A DNA stretch of 5,233 nt from Betaproteobacteria bacterium (GTDB lineage: Bacteria > Pseudomonadota > Gammaproteobacteria > Burkholderiales > SG8-41). A program made the translations under genes and the position numbers. The stretch covers positions 1,648 through 6,880 of the forward strand of contig JAHFRO010000124.1 of the NCBI GenBank assembly GCA_023266245.1, written 5' to 3'. How positions within the stretch are numbered: the stretch's first letter is position 1; every line of letters begins with the position of its first letter. Below the pieces are notes generated by a model, which made no database searches, was not told the DNA's origin, and saw only the letters and a program-made list of their open reading frames with translations. This document shows, one piece after another, positions 1 through 5,233 of this stretch.

Positions 1-2021
1 TTGATCTCGGCTTCCAGCACGCGCGGCGTGACCGACGCGAGCTGCGAGAATGCGCTCACCGCTTCCGCCAGCGCGTCGCAGTCGCCTCTCGGCAGGTTGC
101 GGTAGCCGCGGATGATCGCGAGCCCCTTCACTTCCTCGATCATGCGGCCCGCCTCCGCTTCCGAAACCGGCGCGAGCCGCACCGCGAAATCGCGGTAGAC
201 CTCGGCGAGCACGCCGCCCGTGCCGAGCACGATGACCGGCCCGACCTGCGGATCGTGCTTGTAGCCCACGATCACTTCGGCGAGTCCCCGCTCCATACGC
301 TGCACCAGCACGCCCTCGATGCGAGCATCTTTTTTATAAGCGCGTGCGTTCACGAGAATTTCCTCGTATGCCGCCGCCAGTTCCTTATCGGACGTCACGT
401 TGAGCCGTACCGCGCGCGCTTCGGTCTTGTGCGCGATGTCGGGGGAGAGGATTTTCGCCACCACCGGGAACTCGAGGCCGACCGCCTGCTCCGGCGCCGT
501 GATCACCTCGGAGGCCGCGGCCGGCACGCCGAGGGCGGAGAACACGCGGCAAGCTTTGTGCTCGTTGAGCCGCCGCGCGGCACCCAGCTGCGCCTGCGCC
601 GCTGCGACGCGCGCAGCGTCCGGCGCGGGGGTGTCCGCCGGCGCGCGCCAGTCGCGCCAGGCGTGGATCGCGTCCGCGCACGCTTCCGGCGTGCGGAAGG
701 CGGCGATGCCGGCCTCGTTGAGCAGCTTGAGCGAGGTGTCGGCCTGCGGCGCGCAGAACACCGCGAGCGGCTTCGCCTTCGGCGTCGCCTCCACGATCGG
801 CTCGATCGCGACGTGCGGCTGGAACTGCGAGGAGCTGCCCACGGCCGCGAGCACGAGGTCGCAGTGGTCGGAGGCGAGCAGGGCGTTCAGCACCGGCGCG
901 TAGATCTCCTTCCTGGCGCCCGCGAGGGTGAGATCGGTCAGCCGCGCGCGCCCGATCCGGATGCCTTTTCGGGCGAGCCCTGCGATCACCTGCTCGGTCG
1001 GGGGCACCACCTCGACCCCGTACACGCCCAGGCGGTCCACCACCGTCGCTGCACCCCCGCCGGTGGTCGTCATCACCGCCACGCGGTGGCGCGCGGAGGG
1101 CTTCTGATGCGCGACGAGCGCGGGCAGCTCGAACAGCGTCTCCAGCAGCTCCACGCGCAGCATGCCGTGGGCGCGGAAGAAGGCGTCGGCGGTGTCGTCG
1201 GAGCCCGTCATCGCGCCGGTGTGCGAGGACGCGAGCTCGACGCCGACCTCCGAGCGCCCGAGCTTGTAGACGATGACGGGCTTGCCCGCGGCATAGGCGC
1301 GGCGCGCGGCGCGCGCGAGCCGCTCGCCATCGCGCACCGTTTCCATGAACAGCAGGATGGTGTGCGTGTGCGGGTCGTCCACCAGCATCTCGGTGATCTC
1401 GCCGACGCTGATGTCGGATTCGTTGCCGACGGAGACCAGCTTCGAGAAGCCCAGGCCCCGGCCCTGGCCGCGCGACATGAGGCTGCCCATCATGCTGCCG
1501 CTCTGTGACACGATCGCCACCGGGCCGGGCGCGACGTCCGCCTTCTCGAGCACGGCGTTGACCGACAGCGCGAGGTGCGCCTGGGTGTTGACGAGCCCGA
1601 TGCAGTTGGGGCCCAGCAGGCGCACGCCGCTCGCGCGCGCAAGCTTGAGCAGTTCGGCCTGCCGGTGGCGGCCGGCTTCCCCGGTCTCGGCGAAGCCATC
1701 GCTGAAGATGGTGACGACCGGGACCCGCTTCTCGCAGCACTGGGCGACCGCACCAAGCACCGCCTCGGTCGGCACCATGATGAAGGCGTGGTCCACCGCA
1801 ACCGGCACCGCGCGCAGGTTGGGATAGGCCTTATCGCCGAAGATCTCCTTGCGCCCGGGATTGACGGGGAACACGCGGCCGGCGTAACCGTGCTTGCGGA
1901 GAAACCGCTGCGGGCGCGAGGTGTTCTTCCTTGCGTCGCCGGAAGCGCCGATCAGCGCCACGCTCTTGGGCGCGAACAGCGCCTGCGCCAAGAGGGAAGG
2001 GGATGCTCCCGGGTTCTTCAT
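1..2021 (-). CDS. NDP-forming acyl-CoA synthetase (acetate--CoA ligase, ADP-forming type), 3' end cut off by window
   Basis: Probably interconverts a carboxylic acid, CoA and ATP with acyl-CoA, ADP and phosphate in the cytoplasm; the acid is unknown. The frame is open from ATG at 2021 to the window edge, giving 673 residues. Domain order is that of fused alpha-beta ADP-forming synthetases. A Rossmann CoA-binding domain (about 12-145) carries VALIGASG at 21-28 and GPNCIG at 137-142. A succinyl-CoA-ligase-like domain (about 160-300) carries SQSG at 172-175 and SSHTGA at 265-270, with His267 at the phospho-histidine position. An ATP-grasp domain (about 480 onward) carries SPDIAHKTE at 526-534, EVIVGYKHDPQVGPVIVLGTGG at about 582-603, and VLEAEI at the edge. 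Such proteins usually end a few dozen residues later, so little is missing, though an added C-terminal domain (for example GNAT, as in Pat acetyltransferases) cannot be excluded. No Shine-Dalgarno is seen before the ATG (GGTCTTCTT), and a repeat lies 9 bases upstream. It is the last visible gene of the presumed operon. Confidence 0.93.
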   Translation of the reverse strand, partial: MKNPGASPSLLAQALFAPKSVALIGASGDARKNTSRPQRFLRKHGYAGRVFPVNPGRKEIFGDKAYPNLRAVPVAVDHAFIMVPTEAVLGAVAQCCEKRVPVVTIFSDGFAETGEAGRHRQAELLKLARASGVRLLGPNCIGLVNTQAHLALSVNAVLEKADVAPGPVAIVSQSGSMMGSLMSRGQGRGLGFSKLVSVGNESDISVGEITEMLVDDPHTHTILLFMETVRDGERLARAARRAYAAGKPVIVYKLGRSEVGVELASSHTGAMTGSDDTADAFFRAHGMLRVELLETLFELPALVAHQKPSARHRVAVMTTTGGGAATVVDRLGVYGVEVVPPTEQVIAGLARKGIRIGRARLTDLTLAGARKEIYAPVLNALLASDHCDLVLAAVGSSSQFQPHVAIEPIVEATPKAKPLAVFCAPQADTSLKLLNEAGIAAFRTPEACADAIHAWRDWRAPADTPAPDAARVAAAQAQLGAARRLNEHKACRVFSALGVPAAASEVITAPEQAVGLEFPVVAKILSPDIAHKTEARAVRLNVTSDKELAAAYEEILVNARAYKKDARIEGVLVQRMERGLAEVIVGYKHDPQVGPVIVLGTGGVLAEVYRDFAVRLAPVSEAEAGRMIEEVKGLAIIRGYRNLPRGDCDALAEAVSAFSQLASVTPRVLEAEI

Positions 2022-2030
2022 AAGAAGACC

Positions 2031-2259
2031 AAAAGCTTTACTGCAAAGGACGCCAAGGACGCAAAGGAGCGACGAAACGGGAGAATAGATTACGACGAAA
2101 ATAGTTGACTCGCCCCGACCGCATCGTTCACGGTTTGCGCAAGGCGCGGAATGAGAAAGCCGCCTGCTTGAGATCTGGGCGAACCCGGGTCAATGTCGTC
2201 CCTCTGTTTCAGTTCTTGATTTCCTTGGCGTCCTTCGCGTCCTTGGCGGTTCAGCTTTT
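2031..2259. repeat. Imperfect inverted-repeat element (38-bp arms) filling the dehydrogenase-synthetase spacer
   Basis: The left arm (2031-2068) and the reverse complement of the right arm (2259-2222) align without gaps over 38 bases with 32 identities. Both begin AAAAGCT and contain repeated AAGGACGC words. About 153 bases lie between the arms. I see no open frame of recognisable protein, transposase fragment or tRNA in that middle part. The right arm overlaps the last two codons and stop of the acyl-CoA dehydrogenase gene, and the left arm stops 9 bases before the synthetase start. Total length (229 bp) and terminal inverted arms resemble a small non-autonomous (MITE-like) element, or a long stem-loop in the mRNA. 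No clear target-site duplication is visible (flanks ...AGAAGACC and CTCCGACT...). Similar AAGGACGC-rich words are, from memory, common in spacers of environmental bacterial genomes. Confidence 0.75.
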
Positions 2260-3414
2260 CTCCGACTTCGGCGGACGTTGTGAAAACGTCCGCTCGAAGA
2301 CGGATTCTGCGATGCGGTTCTTCAGTATCTCGATCGAGCCGCCGGCGATCATCCAGCCGCGCGTCTTGCGGAAGCACCACTCGACGAGCGTGTCCTCGGT
2401 GTAACCCATGCCGCCCATGATCTGCATCGCCTCCGAGCAGATCTCGAACCCGACCTGATTGCAGAACGCCTTGGCGATCGCGGTCTCCTCCGCCGAGGGG
2501 AAACCGCGGTCGGCATTGACCGCCGCGCGGTAGACGAGCAGCTGGCCCGCGTCGAGCTTGATCTTCATGTCCGCGAACTTCCACTGCAGCCCCTGGAACT
2601 CGCACAGCAGCCGCCCGAACTGCTTGCGCTGCAGCGCCCATAGCCGGGCGGTCTCATAGCAGTAGCGGCCGAGCGCGAGCGAGCGCGCGGTGTTGCCGAT
2701 GCGCTCGACATTGAAACCGGCGATCTGCTTCTTGAAGCCGCCCTGCTTGAGCACCACGTTCTCGGGCGGCACGTAGACCTTGTCGAGCCAGGTGGTGACC
2801 CATTCTTCGCCGTTCAGGAAGCGTGAAGGCTTGCCCTGCTTCACGCCCGGCGCGGTGCGCTCGATCAGCACCGAGCCGATGCCGTCCACTCCCGGTCCGA
2901 AGCGCACGTAGGTGAGCATCACGTCGGCGTACGGGGCATGCGTCGTGAATACCTTCTCGCCGCTCACGCGATAACCGGCGCCATCGGGTGTCGCGGCGGT
3001 CTTGAGCTCGGTCACGGCCGAGCCCGCCTCGGGCTCGGTCATGCTCACACAGATCACACCCTCGCCCGACAACAGGCGTTTCAGGTAGCGCTGCTTCTGA
3101 TCTTCGGTGCCGTACTCGGCAAGTACGCGGATCGCGCCGAAGTTGCCGGCCTGCACTACGTCGGCGCTGCGCGGACACACCTGCGCCACGGTTTCGATCG
3201 CGATCACGGCGTCCAGCAACGTGCCGCCCTGGCCGCCGTCCTTCTCGGAGAGGGTGATGCCGAGCAGTCCCTGCCCGGCCATCAGCTTCGCCACGTCCCA
3301 CGGGTACCCGGGGTTGCGCGCTCGCTCGAGCGCTCCCTTGCGCAAATGGCGCTCGGCGAAGCCGCGCACTGAGTCGCGGAACTGCTTCTGTTCTTCGGTG
3401 AGCTCGAAGTTCAT
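2251..3414 (-). CDS. Acyl-CoA dehydrogenase family protein (FAD-dependent)
   Basis: Predicted soluble flavoprotein that removes two hydrogens from the alpha-beta carbons of an acyl-CoA and passes electrons to ETF. At 387 residues it has normal family length and all three domains. The N-terminal helical domain (about 1-118) starts with MNFELTEEQKQFRDSVRGF. The middle beta domain (about 120-220) carries VSMTEPEAGSAVTELKTAA at 123-141 and SGEKVFTTHAPYAD at 151-164. The C-terminal helical domain (about 230-380) has ERIGNTARS at 237-245, LQRKQFGRLLCEFQGLQ at 261-277 and MQIMGGMGYTED at 330-341. Glu237 in FNVERIG aligns with the catalytic base of isovaleryl-CoA and long-chain dehydrogenases, while the MCAD-type YEGT site reads AGGS (357-360), as in CaiA-like enzymes. 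The ATG at 3414 has only a weak Shine-Dalgarno (GGTG). The stop codon lies inside a repeat arm. Substrate is unassigned. Confidence 0.95.
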   Translation of the reverse strand: MNFELTEEQKQFRDSVRGFAERHLRKGALERARNPGYPWDVAKLMAGQGLLGITLSEKDGGQGGTLLDAVIAIETVAQVCPRSADVVQAGNFGAIRVLAEYGTEDQKQRYLKRLLSGEGVICVSMTEPEAGSAVTELKTAATPDGAGYRVSGEKVFTTHAPYADVMLTYVRFGPGVDGIGSVLIERTAPGVKQGKPSRFLNGEEWVTTWLDKVYVPPENVVLKQGGFKKQIAGFNVERIGNTARSLALGRYCYETARLWALQRKQFGRLLCEFQGLQWKFADMKIKLDAGQLLVYRAAVNADRGFPSAEETAIAKAFCNQVGFEICSEAMQIMGGMGYTEDTLVEWCFRKTRGWMIAGGSIEILKNRIAESVFERTFSQRPPKSEKS

Positions 3415-3424
3415 CGCACCGTTC

Positions 3425-3460
3425 GAGTTTCAAGTTTAATGTTTAAAGTTTCAAGTTCAG
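3425..3460. repeat. AT-rich word repeat, left block of a spacer repeat pair
   Basis: A 36-bp AT-rich block directly upstream of the dehydrogenase start is made of overlapping copies of GTTTCAAG and GTTTAAAG (AGTTTCAAGTTTAAT, then GTTTAAAGTTTCAAG). It contrasts sharply with the GC-rich genes on both sides. Its core TTTAATGTTTAAAGT is nearly the inverse complement of part of the block at 3509-3550 (shared core GTTTAAAGT), so the two blocks could pair in RNA. It holds no convincing promoter: TTGAAA words occur on the minus strand, but without a well-spaced -10. Confidence 0.7.
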
Positions 3461-3508
3461 CGCCACTGGCCGTTCCACCCGCAACGCACAAGCATGCCCG
3501 GCCTGTGA

Positions 3509-3550
3509 CCTTAAACCTTGGACTTTAAACCTTAAACCTTAGACTTTAAA
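3509..3550. repeat. Two abutting copies of a 21-bp direct repeat
   Basis: Copy one is 3509-3529 and copy two is 3530-3550. They abut with no gap and differ at a single position (G versus A at the 12th base), giving 20 of 21 identical. Each copy starts CCTTAAACCTT and ends GACTTTAAA. The block continues into AACTTGAACTGGAG up to about 3564, just short of the stop codon of the upstream MmgE/PrpD gene (3571). In reverse complement it resembles the block at 3425-3460. The 48 bases between the blocks (3461-3508) are GC-rich and show no gene. Confidence 0.8.
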
Positions 3551-3570
3551 ACTTGAACTGGAGCTACCGG

Positions 3571-4956
3571 TCAGGCGCGCAGCAGCGGGCGGAGCTTGCG
3601 CGCGTCCTTCACGCGTTCGATGTCCCACACCGCGTCGCACAAGGCGCGGGCGCGTTTCTTGTCCAGTATCGGCGCCGTGAGATGGAAGCACTTCTCGTCC
3701 ACCTCGGCGCGCGTCATCGGGTTCTGCGCCGTGCCGCGCACCGCCTTGGTGTGGTGACGGAGCTCGCGCCCGTCTTTCAGACGCAGCTCGATGATACCCT
3801 GGCGCGAGGGCATGACGCGCGTCAACTCGTCGTCGCCCTTGAGCTCGACCCGGCTTCTCACGGCGAGCACCCTGGAGTCGCGCATGCGCTTCTCGTCGTG
3901 CGCGGACTCGAAGGTGACGATGCCCTCCACCAGCATCACCGCGCACAGGTGCTGCATGCAGATGTCGGGCATGTTGCGGTTGTCTGTGGTGTTCGCCCCC
4001 TGATGGGCGACGCGTACCACGATGCTTTTCACGTCGTCGGGCTTGAGGCGGTGCGTGCGGACCAGCTCGAGCAGCGAGTCGAGCGGGGCCTGGATCGGAG
4101 AGCCCACCGACCAGCGCTTGATGTTGGTGTTCATGATCTCGTAGGTCGACCCGAGCTCCCGCGTGAGGCGCTCCGGTTCGGGTGCCTTGCCGATGCGGCG
4201 CGTCTCGTCGTATGCGACGAAAAAGTTGCGCTCGCCGGAGAACACGTCCTCCACCGCGGTGAAGCCGTGCGCGACCATCGCCGCGGCAGCCACTCCGTTG
4301 CGCGCCGGCATGCCGCCGAAGTCGAACGCCTTCTCGATGTGCTCCTCGTCGCGCATCCAGCACGAAATGCCGGAGGCCTGCTGCGCGGTGTAGGAGAGCA
4401 GCCAGCGCGCCTGATCGGCGTTGAGCCCCGCGAGCGCGCCGGCGGCGGCGGCGGCGCCGAACATCGGCCCGAAGCTGTGGGTGGAGTGCCCCGCCTCGCG
4501 GAAGTCGTAGGGGTGCAACGCCATGGTGAGCCGGCAGCCAATGTCGTAGCCCAGCGCCACTGCGCGCAGCAGATCGATTCCGCCGCGCCGCTCGCGCTCG
4601 GCCATGGCGAGCGCCGCCGGAACGATGCCGCAGCCGGGGTGCGTAAGGGAAGGCGCGTGCGAATCGTCGGTCTCGTCGGCGTGGGCGAGCATGCCGTTGG
4701 CGAGCGCGGCGTTTTCGGCAGTGGTGACGAACCTCGAGCCGATGACGCAGGCCTCCTTGGCGCCGCCCAGCGTCTTCACGTAGCCGATCGCCTTCCTCCC
4801 CGGCAGCAGCCGCGAGCCCGACACCATTGCGGCTATCGTGTCCAGTACGTGATGCTTGGTTTTCTCGATGACTTCCTTGGGCAGCGGCTTTTTCGGAGCG
4901 CCCGCTATGTAGGCGGCGAGCTCCCGCATCAACGGCGATATATTTGTCGCCTTCAC
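3571..4956 (-). CDS. MmgE/PrpD family protein
   Basis: The family includes 2-methylcitrate dehydratase (PrpD), cis-aconitate decarboxylase and iminodisuccinate epimerase, so a lyase or isomerase acting on a polycarboxylate or its relative is expected, in the cytoplasm. At 461 residues it is full length. The N-terminal all-helical domain (about 5-255) has LANGMLAHADETDDSH at 85-100, LTHPG at 104-108, GYDIGCRL at 136-143, SFGPMFGAAAAAGALAGL at 161-178, and Lys209 before FDFGGMPARNG. A C-terminal domain (about 270-455) follows. The usual K-x-Y-P-C-C-x3-H motif reads K280-R-W-S-V-G-S-P-I-Q289, so the histidine is glutamine. True PrpD activity is therefore doubtful. The start is GTG at 4956, chosen because AAAAGGA lies 7 bases upstream and the frame matches the family N-terminus; Met10 (4929) is a weaker alternative. 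It sits 37 bp after the SDR gene, probably in one operon. Confidence 0.93.
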   Translation of the reverse strand: MKATNISPLMRELAAYIAGAPKKPLPKEVIEKTKHHVLDTIAAMVSGSRLLPGRKAIGYVKTLGGAKEACVIGSRFVTTAENAALANGMLAHADETDDSHAPSLTHPGCGIVPAALAMAERERRGGIDLLRAVALGYDIGCRLTMALHPYDFREAGHSTHSFGPMFGAAAAAGALAGLNADQARWLLSYTAQQASGISCWMRDEEHIEKAFDFGGMPARNGVAAAAMVAHGFTAVEDVFSGERNFFVAYDETRRIGKAPEPERLTRELGSTYEIMNTNIKRWSVGSPIQAPLDSLLELVRTHRLKPDDVKSIVVRVAHQGANTTDNRNMPDICMQHLCAVMLVEGIVTFESAHDEKRMRDSRVLAVRSRVELKGDDELTRVMPSRQGIIELRLKDGRELRHHTKAVRGTAQNPMTRAEVDEKCFHLTAPILDKKRARALCDAVWDIERVKDARKLRPLLRA

Positions 4957-4963
4957 GCCTTCA
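4948..4963 (-). repeat. 8-bp tandem duplication at the MmgE/PrpD start codon
   Basis: On the minus strand TGAAGGCG occurs twice in a row (4963-4956 and 4955-4948). The GTG start codon is formed exactly at the junction of the two copies. The upstream ATG at 4964 now reads only ATG-AAG-GCG-stop. Removing one copy would restore an ATG start with the same following residues (K-A-T-N). Confidence 0.85.
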
Positions 4964-4970
4964 TCCTTTT
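4964..4970 (-). promoter_or_regulatory. Ribosome binding site for the MmgE/PrpD gene
   Basis: AAAAGGA on the minus strand lies 7 bases before the GTG at 4956, a good Shine-Dalgarno spacing. It decides in favour of the GTG start, because the same site abuts the ATG at 4964 with no usable spacing, and that ATG opens only three codons. Confidence 0.65.
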
Positions 4971-4972
4971 CT

Positions 4973-4986
4973 GTTCACCGTTCACC
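4973..4986. repeat. Tandem doublet of GTTCACC
   Basis: Two abutting copies of the 7-base word GTTCACC (4973-4979 and 4980-4986; GGTGAAC on the minus strand) occupy the middle of the 37-bp spacer between the SDR stop and the MmgE/PrpD ribosome binding site. A further near copy (TTTTCACGG, 4992-4999) overlaps the SDR stop codon. The doublet is too short to be sure it is more than chance by itself. Confidence 0.5.
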
Positions 4987-4993
4987 GGTTTTT

Positions 4994-5233
4994 TCACGGC
5001 ATCCAACCGCCGCCGTTGACATGGATGGCCTGCCCCGTGATGTAGCGGGCGTCGGGCCCGCACAGCATGCGCACCACGGCGGCGATTTCCTCCGGCTCGC
5101 CGCGGCGCCCGATCGGCGGCACCGAGCGGCGGCCCTGGGGAAGCTCGGGCGCGCTGGCGGAACCGCGGACCGTCGCGATGGTGCCCGGCACGACGCAGTT
5201 CACGGTGATGTGGTGCGGCGCGAGATCGAGCGC
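4994..5233 (-). CDS. SDR family oxidoreductase, C-terminal part only (5' end beyond window)
   Basis: Predicted NAD(P)-dependent cytoplasmic oxidoreductase of the short-chain dehydrogenase/reductase family. Only the last 79 residues are in the window; the frame is open to the right edge. Visible family features are ITVNCVVPGTIAT (visible residues 9-21, the N-x3-PG motif after the active-site helix), GRRGEPEEIAAVV (42-54, the usual G-R-x-G-x-P-E-E-I helix) and YITGQAIHVNGGGW (64-77, the usual (Y/F)-(I/V)-T-G-Q-x-(I/L)-x-V-(D/N)-GG ending). The internal GTG coding Val11 (5203) could be mistaken for a start, but the family match continues upstream of it (ALDLAPHHI). The Rossmann motif and the Tyr-x3-Lys catalytic pair must lie beyond the window, so cofactor and substrate cannot be judged. 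It is the first visible gene of the presumed operon. Confidence 0.92.
   Translation of the reverse strand, partial: ALDLAPHHITVNCVVPGTIATVRGSASAPELPQGRRSVPPIGRRGEPEEIAAVVRMLCGPDARYITGQAIHVNGGGWMP

Noticed and set aside
330..335. Run of six A on the minus strand inside the synthetase gene as a frameshift site
   Set aside because: The reading frame continues normally with ATP-grasp motifs on both sides (AYKKDARIEG then VLVQRMERG), and no downstream structure or alternative frame product is evident.
255..1508. Long open frame on the plus strand (about 417 codons) opposite the synthetase gene
   Set aside because: Low-complexity Arg/His/Ala-rich product, antisense to a full-length recognisable synthetase with intact motifs.
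385..1740. Long minus-strand frame overlapping the synthetase in another register
   Set aside because: Arg-rich shadow; the neighbouring register encodes all synthetase domains without interruption from 2021 to the edge.
2022..2250. Possible small gene in the dehydrogenase-synthetase spacer
   Set aside because: Frames crossing it consist of translated repeat words (TAKDAKDAKE-like) or tails of shadow frames; no start with a ribosome site and no recognisable protein.
2031..2259. Intrinsic transcription terminator
   Set aside because: The arms are separated by about 153 bases and are not followed by a U-run on the transcript; it is not a compact terminator hairpin.
3425..3460. Promoter for the dehydrogenase gene in the AT-rich block
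   Set aside because: TTGAAA words are present on the minus strand but no -10 hexamer sits at 16-18 bases; the resemblance follows from the AT-rich word repeat.
3461..3508. CRISPR-like repeat-spacer structure around the 21-bp units
   Set aside because: The two 21-bp copies abut without spacers and there are no further regularly spaced copies.
3553..5019. Long open frame on the plus strand (about 488 codons) opposite the MmgE/PrpD gene
   Set aside because: It is His/Arg/Ala-rich, matches no family I recognise, and is exactly antisense to a clear MmgE/PrpD gene; GC-rich codon use leaves such shadow frames open.

Overview
The window is GC-rich, and all four recognisable genes lie on the minus strand, so it reads right to left. 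In transcription order they are: the C-terminal end of a short-chain dehydrogenase/reductase (SDR), a complete MmgE/PrpD-family protein, a complete acyl-CoA dehydrogenase, and a nearly complete NDP-forming acyl-CoA synthetase (acetate--CoA ligase, ADP-forming type) cut off at the left edge. The protein sequences, the GC-rich codon use and this gene combination suggest a proteobacterium, most likely an environmental betaproteobacterium (Burkholderiales-like). That placement is inference; there is no rRNA or marker gene here to prove it.

Layout: 5233-4994 SDR (partial, 79 residues); 37-bp spacer; 4956-3571 MmgE/PrpD (461 aa, GTG start); 156-bp spacer; 3414-2251 acyl-CoA dehydrogenase (387 aa); 229-bp spacer; 2021-1 acyl-CoA synthetase (673 residues visible, probably lacking only the last few dozen). 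No tRNA, rRNA, CRISPR array, transposase gene or convincing promoter or intrinsic terminator is visible. The promoter of the presumed operon should lie beyond 5233.

Together the genes look like a catabolic set for a carboxylic acid. The synthetase would make (or use) an acyl-CoA, the dehydrogenase would add a double bond, the MmgE/PrpD protein would act as a hydratase/dehydratase, decarboxylase or epimerase-type enzyme, and the SDR would oxidise or reduce a hydroxyl/carbonyl group. The substrate cannot be read from the sequence. Two enzymes carry active-site features that separate them from the textbook members of their families. The MmgE/PrpD protein lacks the usual histidine of the K-x-Y-P-C motif. 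The dehydrogenase has its likely catalytic glutamate at the isovaleryl-/long-chain-CoA dehydrogenase position.

The most unusual DNA is between the genes. Each of the three spacers is built from a different short-word repeat: a 38-bp imperfect inverted repeat of AAGGACGC words (2031-2259), AT-rich TTTAAAGT/CCTTAAAC words in inverted blocks with a perfectly abutting 21-bp tandem pair (3425-3560), and a GTTCACC doublet (4973-4986). The first almost exactly fills its spacer and supplies the stop codon of the dehydrogenase gene.
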